In this document: positions 50,882 to 60,229 of the stretch, piece after piece
Layout: every line of letters starts with the position of its first letter
How positions within the stretch are numbered: position 1 is the first letter of the stretch
Source of the DNA: CAYPNF01 sp964411985
GTDB lineage: Bacteria; Verrucomicrobiota; Verrucomicrobiia; Limisphaerales; J093
Direction: 5' to 3'
Assembly (NCBI GenBank): GCA_964411985.1
Contig: CAYPNF010000009.1
Location: forward strand, 62,001 to 126,000
Length of the DNA stretch: 64,000 nucleotides
The notes under the pieces: generated by a model
Seen by the model: the letters and a program-made list of their open reading frames with translations, nothing else
The model's database searches: none
Told to the model about the DNA's origin: nothing
Program-made: the position numbers and the translations under genes

Positions 50882-51949
50882 ATGAACCGACGATCATTCA
50901 TTGGAAAGGTAAGTCAGGGAGCGTTGGGTATTTCCGCTGCAAGTGTCATTTTGGACGGCCCCCAGCTCTTGGGTGCCAGCGCAAAGCTCCAGCCAAAGAA
51001 CTGGATCTGGACCGATGGCGGGGAGCGTTTGAAGCCGGCTGAGCAGAAACGGAGATTCAAGGAGTTCCGGAAGGCGGGGATTAATGCCGTGCTCTTCAGC
51101 AGTTTCAACGGCGATGTGCTTGCCTGCGCCAAAGATCAAGGACTGGAAACCCATGCCTGGACATGGTCGCTTTGCCGCGGTGACAAAGAGCTTCTCCAGA
51201 AACATCCGGATTGGTATGACGTCAACCGGCTTGGCGAGTCGGCGGCCGACAAACCCGCTTACGTCGACTACTACCATTTTCTCTGCCCTTCCCACGAGGA
51301 AGTCCGCCAGCATCTGGCGAAGATCGTTTCCGACCTAGGCGATACCGCCAACCTGGATGGCATCCATCTGGATTACATCCGCTATCCAGATGTGATCCTG
51401 CCGGTGGCCTTGTGGAAGAAATACAACTTGGTCCAGAACGAGGAGTTGCCCCAGTTCGACTACTGCTACTGCGAAGTGTGTCGCAACGCCTTCAAGCAGC
51501 AGACGGGCGAGGACCCGTTGAAACTGCCGGATCCACCGTCCCACGCGGCTTGGCGTCAGTACCGTTACGACAGCGTAACCAGACTGGTGAATAAGCTGGT
51601 CGAGGTGGCCCACGGAAAGCAAAAACAGATTACCGCCGCAGTGTTCCCCAGCCCGAGCCTGGCCAGGAAGCTGGTCCGACAGGATTGGGTCCACTGGAAC
51701 CTGGATGCCGTGCTCCCCATGACCTACAATAGTTTTTACAACGAGAAGCCGGAATGGATCGAGCGCGCTGTGAGGGAAGGGGTCGAGGCGCTACCAAAAG
51801 AGCGTCCCCTCTATGCGGGACTCTACCTGCCGGATCTGAAAGGCGACGAATTCGATCGCGCCGTCAAGTCTGCGATGGCCGGTGGCGCCAAGGGGGTTTC
51901 CCTGTTCGGCGGAGTGAAGACAGTGAAACGGTTTCCTGTGGAGGGGTAA
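50882..51949 (+). CDS. GHL10-like (glycosyl-hydrolase-like family 10) protein, Tat-exported
   Basis: The 355-residue protein opens with MNRRSFIGK and a hydrophobic stretch, a minimal Tat signal. The (beta/alpha)8 barrel has GINAVLFSSFNGD, LETHAWTWSLCRGD, FLCPSHEEVRQHL, LDGIHLDYIRYPD and VLPMTYNSFYNE. HLDYIRYP is the central signature of the GHL10 (DUF187) family, in which the Asp is thought to be catalytic. A Cys pair in YCYCEVCRNAF may bind metal. The substrate is unknown. The neighbouring divergent CBM9-like gene suggests a shared glycan. Confidence 0.84.
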   Translation: MNRRSFIGKVSQGALGISAASVILDGPQLLGASAKLQPKNWIWTDGGERLKPAEQKRRFKEFRKAGINAVLFSSFNGDVLACAKDQGLETHAWTWSLCRGDKELLQKHPDWYDVNRLGESAADKPAYVDYYHFLCPSHEEVRQHLAKIVSDLGDTANLDGIHLDYIRYPDVILPVALWKKYNLVQNEELPQFDYCYCEVCRNAFKQQTGEDPLKLPDPPSHAAWRQYRYDSVTRLVNKLVEVAHGKQKQITAAVFPSPSLARKLVRQDWVHWNLDAVLPMTYNSFYNEKPEWIERAVREGVEALPKERPLYAGLYLPDLKGDEFDRAVKSAMAGGAKGVSLFGGVKTVKRFPVEG

Positions 51950-51977
51950 ACATGAAGTCTGCGTGAATCTGTGAAAC

Positions 51978-52023
51978 TCTGTGGATAACACTCTCGTGTT
52001 TTTCATCCGCAGATGTCGCCGAT
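51978..52023. repeat. 46-bp dispersed repeat, copy 2
   Basis: TCTGTGGATA, divergent middle, then CATCCGCAGATGTCGCCGAT, matching the copy at 49517. It lies 28 bases after the GHL10-like gene and close to the convergent end of the ABC transporter gene. The pair brackets the CBM9-like and GHL10-like genes, in the same orientation. Confidence 0.6.
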
Positions 52024-52088
52024 TTTCGCAGATGACGAATCCAGGAGGTGAGTGTTCCTTCTTGGCTCCCAAAGAAAAGGCCTTCGTT

Positions 52089-53915
52089 TCAGGCCAAGTC
52101 CTGGAATTGCAGGGCGGCAAGGCGTCGGTAAACGCCGTCCTCCAGGGCCTGGAGTTCGTCGTGGGTGCCAGATTCCACGATCCGTCCGGCAACGAGGACC
52201 AGGATGCGGTCTACGTGGCGGACGGTGGCGAGCCGGTGGGCGATAATAAACGAAGTGCGTCCCCGCATCAGGGTTTCCAAGGCTTCCTGAATGAGGCGCT
52301 CGCTCTCTGAATCCAGGGAACTGGTGGCTTCATCCAGGATGAGGATGGAAGGATTCTTCAAGATGGCACGGGCGATGGCAATACGTTGGCGCTGTCCGCC
52401 GGAAAGCTGGATGCCACGATCGCCTACCAGCGTGGCATAGCCTTCCGGAAAAGTTCGGATGAACTCGTGCGCGTTGGCCTGTCGAGCGGCGGCTTCGATT
52501 TCTGCCGTGCTTGCACCAGGTTTGCCGTAGGCGATGTTCTCCGCAATGCTCCCACCGAATAACAAGACCTCTTGGGGTACGATGGACATCTGACCACGCA
52601 ACTCGTTGAGCGGGTACTCGTGCGCATCTTTTCCATCGATCAACAGCCTTCCGCCCGTGGGTTCGTAGAGGCGTAGCAGCAGGGAGATGAGGGTGGATTT
52701 ACCGGCACCGCTCGGGCCTACGAGAGCAATTCGTTGCCCGGAAGTCGCTGCCAGATTGATGGCCTGAAGGACTTTGACGCCGGGTCGCGATGGATAGGTG
52801 AAGCAGAGGTTCTCCATGACCACATCGCCTTTGAGCCGAGGCAAAGTCAGCGGCGGTGTGGGGCCCAGATGAGCCTCCACCTCTCCGGTTTCCCGGAGCA
52901 GTTCCCGAACGCGCTGAGTGGCGCCGATGGCCTTTTGCAGCTGACTGTACAACTCGGCAAACTGTCCCATCGCACCTGCGACGAAGGTAGTGTAGAGCCC
53001 AAAGCGGGTCAGGTCACCAAAAGTGATCTGCCCCTGCTGCAAAAGACGGGCGCCCGACCAGAGCACCAGGACGATGAACCCAAACAAGGCGAAGATGATA
53101 AAGGCAATGAAGGCCGCACGCAGCCGGGCGCCGCGCAGGGTGATGGTCAGGAACTTCCCCAGACCTTCGTCGTAGCGATTGAGCTCATAACCCTCGTTGG
53201 AAAAGGCCTTCACGTTCACGATGCCTTGCAGCGTCTCCTCGACGATCGTGGCGGTGTCGGCGAGGCGATCTTGCGCCTCCCGATAGATCTTTCGCGTTTT
53301 CTGGCCGAACAGCACGGCCACTACGATCACCAAGGGCAGGCTCGCCAACATGATACCGGTCAGTTGGAGCGAGGTGACCGCGATCAGCGTGATTCCGCCC
53401 ACCAGCAGGGTGCTTTGCCGGAGAAATTGTGGCAGAACCGCGATGAGGGTGTCCTCGATTTGGATCAGGTCGGCGGAGAGCCGGCTGGCCAGCTCGCCCA
53501 CGCGGCGTTGGGCGAAGAACGCCATGGGCAGCGAGATCAATCTCGCGTACGTGGCGCGACGCAAATCAACGAGGCTGCGCTGTCCTACGGTGGCGAAGGA
53601 GAGCGAATGGAAATAGGAAAAACCGGCCTGGAGCGCCAGGATTCCCATCAACAGGAGGGCTGTGTGGTTGGACCCGGTCACGCTGCTGCCCCCATGCGTC
53701 GTCGGCAAGGCAGCATCGATGATGCTCCCCGCAAGGTAAGGGAACGCAAGGCTCAGCAAGCTGCTGGCGAACATGGACACCAGGGCTGCCCCAAACCGGG
53801 CCCGATAAGGCCGCAGATACCGGAATAGCTCCAGCGCCTGCCGGAGAGATTCCCGGTCGAGCTTGGCCTTGGGTAGCTCCACCCCGGCCTGGTCGTTGCG
53901 TGAATAGCGCGCCAT
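52089..53915 (-). CDS. ABC transporter, fused permease and ATPase (MsbA/exporter type)
   Basis: The 608-residue half-transporter has six transmembrane helices in the first ~330 residues (for example FGAALVSMFASSLLSLAFPYLAG, VGGITLIAVTSLQLTG). The ATPase domain follows: Walker A GPSGAGKST, Q-loop in IVPQEVLLFGG, signature LSGGQRQRIAIARA, Walker B ILILDEATSSLD and H-loop FIIAHRLATV. It forms a homodimer or works with an unlinked partner and probably exports lipid or a hydrophobic compound. It starts 39 bases after the STAS gene on the same strand, so it is probably the output, or a passenger, of the partner-switching operon. Confidence 0.95.
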   Translation of the reverse strand: MARYSRNDQAGVELPKAKLDRESLRQALELFRYLRPYRARFGAALVSMFASSLLSLAFPYLAGSIIDAALPTTHGGSSVTGSNHTALLLMGILALQAGFSYFHSLSFATVGQRSLVDLRRATYARLISLPMAFFAQRRVGELASRLSADLIQIEDTLIAVLPQFLRQSTLLVGGITLIAVTSLQLTGIMLASLPLVIVVAVLFGQKTRKIYREAQDRLADTATIVEETLQGIVNVKAFSNEGYELNRYDEGLGKFLTITLRGARLRAAFIAFIIFALFGFIVLVLWSGARLLQQGQITFGDLTRFGLYTTFVAGAMGQFAELYSQLQKAIGATQRVRELLRETGEVEAHLGPTPPLTLPRLKGDVVMENLCFTYPSRPGVKVLQAINLAATSGQRIALVGPSGAGKSTLISLLLRLYEPTGGRLLIDGKDAHEYPLNELRGQMSIVPQEVLLFGGSIAENIAYGKPGASTAEIEAAARQANAHEFIRTFPEGYATLVGDRGIQLSGGQRQRIAIARAILKNPSILILDEATSSLDSESERLIQEALETLMRGRTSFIIAHRLATVRHVDRILVLVAGRIVESGTHDELQALEDGVYRRLAALQFQDLA

Positions 53916-53954
53916 CCCATGATCCGCCGGGTTTCAAGCCAGGCTGAATCCAGC

Positions 53955-54341
53955 CTACCTCTTCTCCAAATGAGCACGCTGCCTGGCGGCAAGGTATTCA
54001 TCCATTTCCGCAAGGTTCTTGAAGATCGCAACCCCCGGCAGGGATTTCATGATCTCGAAGACCTCCTGGATCTGCGGTTGCAGATTCACGAAGGACGCCT
54101 GTCCTCCCCGCTCCTTGAGGCTCTTGCGGGCCACGCCAAAGACCCGCAACCCGGCACTGCTGATGAATTTCAAAGAGCCCAAATCAAAGACAAGGTCCTT
54201 GACCGGTCCCGCTAGCACGGGGGCCAGTTGTTTTTCAAGGTCGGGAGCCGTTGCGGTATCGAGGCTTCCGGCCAGTTTCACCTTCACTGTGCCGGACGTT
54301 GGGGAACTCGGGTTCTGCTGGATTTGTATTTCGAGTGACAT
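53955..54341 (-). CDS. STAS-domain anti-sigma factor antagonist (SpoIIAA/RsbV-like)
   Basis: I place the start at 54341 (MSLEIQIQQ), giving 128 residues that are one STAS domain. Known relatives bind the anti-sigma kinase when unphosphorylated and are released when the kinase phosphorylates them. The phosphoserine region is KFISSAGLRVF; Ser62 aligns with the phosphorylated Ser of SpoIIAA, while the preceding Asp of many homologues is Ser here. It is the last of four consecutive partner-switching genes. Its partner is most likely the HATPase kinase at 54377. No sigma factor gene is present in the window, so the final target is elsewhere or is not a sigma factor. Confidence 0.9.
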   Translation of the reverse strand: MSLEIQIQQNPSSPTSGTVKVKLAGSLDTATAPDLEKQLAPVLAGPVKDLVFDLGSLKFISSAGLRVFGVARKSLKERGGQASFVNLQPQIQEVFEIMKSLPGVAIFKNLAEMDEYLAARQRAHLEKR

Positions 54342-54376
54342 AAGCGGAGTTATCTTGGGTTCTTCATCGACGAAAG

Positions 54377-54796
54377 TCATCCTGGGTTGGGTGAAGGCGA
54401 GAGTTGCTTGGTCAAGCGCAGGATATTCTCGCCCGCCTCTCTGCGGTAGCAAATCTCTTTCATGTGACGACGGACCAGATGGATGCCCCAACCCCCCGGA
54501 ACATCATCGTCCTCCATTTGCAGCTCCCGAGCCGGGATGGCTGTGGGGTCAAAAGCCGGTCCTCGATCACGCAACTCAATGACGAATACATCCCCGGTCT
54601 TCTCAAAGGAGACCTGGAAGGTCTGGCTGGCATCGCGTCGCAAAGCATGGTTCACGATATTGCTCCCGCATTCCTCTAAAGCAAGAGCCAAGGCAAAGCT
54701 GGTCTGATCCGGAATACCCTGGGCTTTCGCGTAGTCCTGCAGCGCCTCCACAGCGCGCATGACTTCTTCGGGAGACGCATGCAGTTCCAGGGTCAT
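54377..54796 (-). CDS. RsbW/SpoIIAB-like serine kinase (anti-sigma factor type)
   Basis: The 139-residue protein is a single GHKL ATPase domain: N-box ALALEECGSNIVNHA, G1 box DRGPAFDP, and G2-type GGWGIHLVRRHM. The Glu and Asn of the N-box are the expected Mg-ATP residues. Its role is to phosphorylate the STAS antagonist at 53955 and to hold its target when the antagonist is phosphorylated. It overlaps the upstream PP2C gene by four bases and precedes the STAS gene by 35 bases. Confidence 0.9.
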   Translation of the reverse strand: MTLELHASPEEVMRAVEALQDYAKAQGIPDQTSFALALALEECGSNIVNHALRRDASQTFQVSFEKTGDVFVIELRDRGPAFDPTAIPARELQMEDDDVPGGWGIHLVRRHMKEICYRREAGENILRLTKQLSPSPNPG

Positions 54797-55971
54797 GGGG
54801 CGCTCTCCCTTCGTGGGGGGCTCGAACCTGCCTCGCTTACCTTCAGGGTCAGGATCGCAATGTCATCGGACTGCGGCGCAGTCCCGGCGAAGGCTCGAAC
54901 CTGCCGGAGCAGACTCTCCGAAATGCTGAGGGCGGATTGGCCTGCTAAGCCGCTTACATCCGCGAGGAGTCGGTCGTTTCCGTAGCATTCCTCTTGTGGG
55001 TTGAAGGCCTCGCTGACTCCGTCCGAGTAGAGAACCAGGGTATCGCCTTTTCCCAGAATCAGTTCGGTTCGTTCAAAAGTGAGCCCGGGCTCAAATCCCA
55101 GTGCGGTGCCGAGGTGAGGTACAGCCCAGCGGGGCGTGCCGCTGACAGGCAGGAGGATAGGTCGGCAGTGTCCTCCGTTGGCCAGAGTGAGCCGTCCCGA
55201 GGCAGGCTCAAACAAGGCGCACAGAAAAGTGACAAACATCCCAGAGGGGTTATCGGCAGACAACTCGTCGTTCAGGCGCGCCAAGATGCGATCGGGGCTG
55301 GCATCCTCCCGTGCCATTAACCGTGCCAGGCTGATCGCACGCACCATGAACATGGCGGCAGGGATGCCCTTGCCCGAAACATCTCCCAGGAAAAACACCA
55401 GCCGCTCCGTGCCGGAGGCGCAGACGCCGTAGAGGTCCCCACCCACTTCGCGGGCGGGTTCGAGCACTGCCCCAAAACTTACGCCGTAGGATTTCTCCAC
55501 TTCGGAAAAATCGTGGGGCAGCATGCCCATCTGGATCTCCCGAACGATGCGCAACTCGCTGGCGATCTGCTCCTTCACTGCGTCACTATAGGCCTTCGCC
55601 TTCAGCAGCGACCGGACCCTCGCCCGTACCTCGAGCATGTCAAAGGGTTTGGTGAGGTAGTCGTTGGCGCCGGCTTCAAATCCGCGCGTCTTGTTCTGTA
55701 CTTCTTCCAGGGAGGACAAGAACATGATTGGAACCTCGGCCGTTTCGGGCATCTGGCGCAGGCGCCGACAGACCTCGTAACCGTCCATCCCGGGCATCAT
55801 GATGTCGAGCAGCACCAGATCCGGGGGCATGCGAGCCGCCACTTGTAGCGCCATCTCCCCGTTGAGCGCCAGGCTCAGTTTATGGTCTGCTTTGAGCCCT
55901 TCAATGAGGATGTCCAAGTTGGCCTTGGCATCGTCCACCAGCAACACACGGCAATCAGCAAGGTTTTTCAT
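54793..55971 (-). CDS. Response regulator with PP2C (SpoIIE-type) phosphatase output
   Basis: The 392-residue protein has an N-terminal receiver domain (phospho-acceptor Asp56 in LLDIMMP, acidic pair Asp13-Asp14, Lys108 in YLTKPF). A short linker is followed by a PP2C domain from about 170: VGGDLYGV, DVSGKGIPAAMFM, LYSDGVSEAF and QSDDIAILTLK, with the metal-binding Asp residues in place. It should dephosphorylate the STAS antagonist at 53955 when its receiver is phosphorylated. The protein is RsbU-like with receiver control, a form found in many environmental bacteria. The histidine kinase that phosphorylates the receiver is not in this operon. Confidence 0.93.
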   Translation of the reverse strand: MKNLADCRVLLVDDAKANLDILIEGLKADHKLSLALNGEMALQVAARMPPDLVLLDIMMPGMDGYEVCRRLRQMPETAEVPIMFLSSLEEVQNKTRGFEAGANDYLTKPFDMLEVRARVRSLLKAKAYSDAVKEQIASELRIVREIQMGMLPHDFSEVEKSYGVSFGAVLEPAREVGGDLYGVCASGTERLVFFLGDVSGKGIPAAMFMVRAISLARLMAREDASPDRILARLNDELSADNPSGMFVTFLCALFEPASGRLTLANGGHCRPILLPVSGTPRWAVPHLGTALGFEPGLTFERTELILGKGDTLVLYSDGVSEAFNPQEECYGNDRLLADVSGLAGQSALSISESLLRQVRAFAGTAPQSDDIAILTLKVSEAGSSPPRRESAP

Positions 55972-58331
55972 GGGGGAGGAGCGTGTTGGGTTGTCTGGTT
56001 GAGGCGAGCCAGCGCTTCAGCAAAGGCGAAGTTCTCGACAAGATTTGTAAATTGGCGCCAGTTTTCACCGGGAAACAAGGGTCGCAAGGCCGACTGGTTG
56101 GACCTTACGAAATCTACTGCACCAGGGTCGAACTCGCAAAGCAAGGCGGCTAAGCGGTCGGCCACCCTTTCTTTCCTGCGCCCGCTCACGTCAACCATGG
56201 TGCCAATCAGGCCACCCGGCGAGCCGTCGGGTCTGCGGAAACCACGGACTGAGTACAAGACATCGTGAACCCGTCCATCTACCATCGGGATGGCGATCTC
56301 TTTTTCCACGGATCCCGCCGATGCGACGATGGCCTCATCCTCGGCCTGAAACGCCCGGCGATCTGCCTCCGGCAGAAACTCCAGCTCGAGCACCCTCTTG
56401 CCAACGAGTGCCTCGCGTTGAATGCCGAAAGCCTGTTCATAGGCCCGGTTACAGCCGAGAAACCGCGTGTCTGGATCCCGGTAGAACACCGGGTAGGGAA
56501 GGGTGTCGATCAGGGCCTGCAAAAAACCGGCCTGATCCCGGGCTCGGTCCTGCGCTAGCACCCGGTCAGTGATGTCGGTGAAGCTCACCACCGATCCCAC
56601 GAGAGCCCCGTCTTTCCAAATGGGCGTGGCCCCATACTCTACCGGGAAGCCAGTGCCATCTTTGCGCCAAAGGAATTCATTATCAATCCGGCTGGCCTTG
56701 CCCTGTTTGAAAGCGGCGTACATCGGACAGTCCTGCTGCGGATAGTCCCTTCCGTCCGCATGGTACTGGTGAAACGTGGCGTGCGACGGCTGGCCAATCA
56801 GTTCGGCGGCGGAATACCCGAGCATCTGGCACGCGGCCGGGTTGACGAAAGTGACCTTCCCCTCAAGGTCTGTCCCGAAGATGCCTTCGGCAGTTGAATC
56901 CAGGATGAGCCGGGAACGTTCCTCACTCTCCCTCAGGTATTCCCGTTGGGTGGTGAGCTCTCGTTGCTGCGCCGTCAGCTCTTCCTGGGACTGCGTCAAT
57001 TCCTCGGTCTGCTCCTCGAGTTGACGTGCTTGTTCCTGGGTATACGCCAGCAACTCGAGGGTTCGCAGATTGCGTTGGAGGATCTCCAAGTTCAACGCCA
57101 CCATCGGTAGCACCTCTCTGAGCAAGCCCTCCTCGCGGGATTGGAGGGAACGGAACGAGGCCAATTCGACGACACCCACCAGGACATCCTGACATAACAG
57201 AGGGACGGCGAATGCCTGGGTTGGGTTGGCCACACCTAGACCGGAGGCAATCCGCAAATAGCCAGGCGGCAGATGTGTCAAGGCGACGCGCTTCCGATCT
57301 CGGGCGCATTGCCCCGGAAGTCCCTCACCGACGCGGAGAGTCCGGGCCGTATCTGCTCCATCCGCCAGGCCGTAAGCCGCGAACCTCTTCAACTGACCAG
57401 AATTGTCCTCGTACACGTAAAACCCTGCAACCCCGCCACCCAGGAACGGCACGAGACGGGAGACAAACCTCTGCCCGAACTCCTGTAGGGTGGCGGCTCC
57501 CTGAAGGTCGGCGGTGATGCTGTTCGCGCTGGCCTTGATCCAACGCTGTTCGTCCATGGCCATGGCACTCTGTTTCAGCACCTCAATGGAACGGGCCAGA
57601 CTACCAGTTTCATCGGTCCCCCCGGTGAAGGGGGTCGCCTTTGCGTAATCGCCAGCCGCGATCGCTTTGACGGAGACGTCCAAACCCTGGATCGGCTGGA
57701 CGATTCGACGGAAGGTGCGAAACCCCAGCAGGCCAATCAGGATCAGGCTTGCCGAGTTGACGATGGTTATGTTTCTGCGTGCACGTTCAATCCCCGCCAG
57801 GGAATCCTTGCCTGCGTTACCCGCGAGTTCCTCGTTGTTTCTGACCCATTCGGAAGCCGTCAGGTTCAGCCGATGAGCTACTTCTGCAAGCCTGCCATCC
57901 AGGAGAGCGGCTGCATCCGCTTGGCGCCCCTGGTCTGCCAGGAGCATCGCCTCTTTGGCTCCGGCTAGCCATTCTGTGCTCAGAGTCCGGTATTGGCTGA
58001 GCAACTGGCCGCCCTGTTTAGTCACTACGAGCCCGTCGGCATACTTCTGGAGCAGTCGGGACACTTCTTGCTGGTACCTGGTGAAATCGCCGCGGGCCAC
58101 TGCCCGCTGCGCCTCATTGGTCGCCAGAAGATGGCTTCGCACCGCGATGCGGACCTCGGAAAAGCTGCGCGACAGGCTTCCCAAGGTGACGAGAGCTTCG
58201 ACTCGCGATTCCGCCACGAAGCGGCTTTGGCCCTCGATCCTGGAAAGCTGCAGGCGGGTGAAGAGCCCCAGCGCAAGCAGGGCAAACACCGGCACGGCAA
58301 GCAGGACGAGCAAACGCTTCGCGATGGTCAT
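55968..58331 (-). CDS. Multi-domain membrane sensor (4HB, HAMP, GAF, two PAS) without a kinase domain
   Basis: The 787-residue protein has TM1 (LLVLLAVPVFALLALGLF), a periplasmic four-helix bundle (~30-185), TM2 (INSASLILIGLLGF-type, ~190-207), HAMP (IVQPIQGLDVSVKAIAAGDY), a GAF-like domain (~270-425, with VGEGLPGQ), a coiled coil rich in Gln and Glu, and two PAS domains (about 470-600 and 605-725, the first followed by VSFTDITDR). No HisKA or HATPase sequence follows. The last ~60 residues (RLAALLCEFDPGAVDFV) resemble a short tail seen in hybrid kinases. It overlaps the PP2C gene by four bases, so it is its likely signal input. How a kinase-less sensor controls the receiver is unclear. Confidence 0.88.
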   Translation of the reverse strand: MTIAKRLLVLLAVPVFALLALGLFTRLQLSRIEGQSRFVAESRVEALVTLGSLSRSFSEVRIAVRSHLLATNEAQRAVARGDFTRYQQEVSRLLQKYADGLVVTKQGGQLLSQYRTLSTEWLAGAKEAMLLADQGRQADAAALLDGRLAEVAHRLNLTASEWVRNNEELAGNAGKDSLAGIERARRNITIVNSASLILIGLLGFRTFRRIVQPIQGLDVSVKAIAAGDYAKATPFTGGTDETGSLARSIEVLKQSAMAMDEQRWIKASANSITADLQGAATLQEFGQRFVSRLVPFLGGGVAGFYVYEDNSGQLKRFAAYGLADGADTARTLRVGEGLPGQCARDRKRVALTHLPPGYLRIASGLGVANPTQAFAVPLLCQDVLVGVVELASFRSLQSREEGLLREVLPMVALNLEILQRNLRTLELLAYTQEQARQLEEQTEELTQSQEELTAQQRELTTQREYLRESEERSRLILDSTAEGIFGTDLEGKVTFVNPAACQMLGYSAAELIGQPSHATFHQYHADGRDYPQQDCPMYAAFKQGKASRIDNEFLWRKDGTGFPVEYGATPIWKDGALVGSVVSFTDITDRVLAQDRARDQAGFLQALIDTLPYPVFYRDPDTRFLGCNRAYEQAFGIQREALVGKRVLELEFLPEADRRAFQAEDEAIVASAGSVEKEIAIPMVDGRVHDVLYSVRGFRRPDGSPGGLIGTMVDVSGRRKERVADRLAALLCEFDPGAVDFVRSNQSALRPLFPGENWRQFTNLVENFAFAEALARLNQTTQHAPPP

Positions 58332-58401
58332 AGATCGTTGTCCGCGATCTTATGATAGGACAGCATGTCACTGTAATGCCTCCGATACGGCGTTTTGGCA
58401 A

Positions 58402-60087
58402 TCACGAACCCACCTTGCATTCGGCTCGGGCGGCGTCCACCGCGTCGGCCACGGTGGTGAACCGGTCTATCCCTCCCAACTGCTGCTCCAAACCTTCAGC
58501 CCGCAACCGCTCGCGCACTGCCGCCCGCGCCTCGACAATCTGCAGGCGGACGCCGGAGGCTTTGAGTTCCTTGGCCAAACCCGCCAAGGTGTGCGAACTC
58601 TGAAGGTCCACATAGGGAGCGGCGGACAGGTCAAGGATAGCGATCTTCGGGGGGGTGGCCTCGGCGCGGATCCTCTCGGCAATCGTGTCGCGGACATGGT
58701 CCACATTGAAATAGATGAGGGAGGCTTCGGGCCGAAAGAGCAACACACCGGGGATCAACTCGTTATCCTGGTGCCGCTCCCGGTCCGAGAAGCGGCGGGT
58801 GCCAGGGATGCGTCCCAGCAACGCGACATGCGGGTGAGAGGCACGGCGGAGCAACTGGACCAGAGATATGACGGCCCCAATCATGACACCGCGCAGAAGT
58901 CCGGATCCCAATACGCCCAACAAAGCGGCCATGGCCACGACGAATTCGGGCCGGTCCTCGCGCCATAGCTGCTTCAGCGCCGAAAGCTTGAAGAGACCCG
59001 CCACCGCCACCAGAACAATCGCGGCCAGCACGGGCTGCGGCAGCGCGCTCAGCAAGTGGGAAAAGAAGAGCACTACGATGAGAATAAACCCCGCTGCGAG
59101 AGCTCCTGATACGGGTGTGCGTGCCCCGCCCCCTTCGTTGACCAGCGACTGTGACATCCCCCCACTGATCGGGAAACCGCGACCGAGGCTGGAAGCGAGG
59201 TTCGCCGCCGCCAGCGCGAGAAACTCCTGGTTGGCATCGAGCCGTCCGCCGTGTTTGGCGGTGAACATGCGGCCAATCGCGGCGGTTTCAACGGCGCCAA
59301 GGAGAAAGCAGGCAAAGGCCAGAGGAAGCAGTTGGTTGAGATCAGACCATTGGATGGCTGGCAGACCGAGCGTCGGGAGGCCCTGGGGGACTTCGGGCAG
59401 CAATTTCACGCCGCGGGCCTCGAGGCCAAGCCAGGTGGAGGCAGCAATTCCACCAATCACCACCACGATGGCCACCGGCTTGTTTTTCAAGAACACTTTG
59501 CCCAGAACGAGCACTGCCAGCGCCGCCAGACCGATACCCAGCGAAGCATGGTTGGTTTCGTGGAGGTTCTGGAGGAAAGTGCCGGTGTTTTCCCAGAAAT
59601 CTTCGTGCGCGCCTTTGACGCCGCACAATTTCGGGAGTTGCGTACTGGCGAGAAAGAGCGCCACGCCACACTTGAACCCGGTCATGACGCTCTCGGAGAT
59701 GAAATTGACGATCGCACCTGCTTTGGTGAGCCAAGCCAGGAACGAGATGAGCGCCACCAGCAAAGCGGTCCCAGCCGCCAGGGCCCCAAACCGGGTGGTG
59801 TCGCCTCCGGTCATTTCGCTCAGCGAGGCCCCGATGAGCAGAGAGATCGCCGAGGTGACGGTAACGGTGGTGTGCCGGGAGCTACAGAAGAGCCAGAAGA
59901 TCAACCCGCCGAACAGGCAGGCGTAGAGGCCGGCTTGGGGAGGCAGGCCGGCGAGTGACGCGTCTCCCAGCGCCGCTGGTAGGAGGTAGGCAGCCAGGGT
60001 GAATCCGGCAAGGATATCGCCGCGGAGCCAAACGGGGTCATAGGCGCGAAGCCATTGGAGGGCTGGGATGGGGATCTTCATAAGCAT
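58402..60087 (-). CDS. SulP-family inorganic anion transporter with STAS domain
   Basis: I choose the start at 60087 (MLMKIPIPALQWLRAYDP), giving 561 residues; the open frame extends further upstream without a hydrophobic start. The SulP signature is at the first helices (LAAYLLPAALGDASLAGLPPQAGLY). About 12 helices follow, with ISGGMSQSLVNEGGGARTPVSG. The C-terminal STAS domain is at ~440-550 (IAILDLSAAPYVDLQSSHTL). Such proteins import sulfate, bicarbonate or other anions. Sulfate uptake would suit a cell that releases sulfate with two sulfatases, but bicarbonate is equally possible. It lies 70 bases upstream of the sensor gene on the same strand. Confidence 0.9.
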   Translation of the reverse strand: MLMKIPIPALQWLRAYDPVWLRGDILAGFTLAAYLLPAALGDASLAGLPPQAGLYACLFGGLIFWLFCSSRHTTVTVTSAISLLIGASLSEMTGGDTTRFGALAAGTALLVALISFLAWLTKAGAIVNFISESVMTGFKCGVALFLASTQLPKLCGVKGAHEDFWENTGTFLQNLHETNHASLGIGLAALAVLVLGKVFLKNKPVAIVVVIGGIAASTWLGLEARGVKLLPEVPQGLPTLGLPAIQWSDLNQLLPLAFACFLLGAVETAAIGRMFTAKHGGRLDANQEFLALAAANLASSLGRGFPISGGMSQSLVNEGGGARTPVSGALAAGFILIVVLFFSHLLSALPQPVLAAIVLVAVAGLFKLSALKQLWREDRPEFVVAMAALLGVLGSGLLRGVMIGAVISLVQLLRRASHPHVALLGRIPGTRRFSDRERHQDNELIPGVLLFRPEASLIYFNVDHVRDTIAERIRAEATPPKIAILDLSAAPYVDLQSSHTLAGLAKELKASGVRLQIVEARAAVRERLRAEGLEQQLGGIDRFTTVADAVDAARAECKVGS

Positions 60088-60229
60088 TCGCGTTCCGACA
60101 AATCTGAACTCCGATTGCACTGCGACGAAACCGTCACGAGTGGAACCCATTCTTTCCACCCTGGTTGACTCAGGGCGGACAAGACCAAACCGATGGGAAC
60201 TACGACCGGGTCGGCGGTCCCATGGCGAA

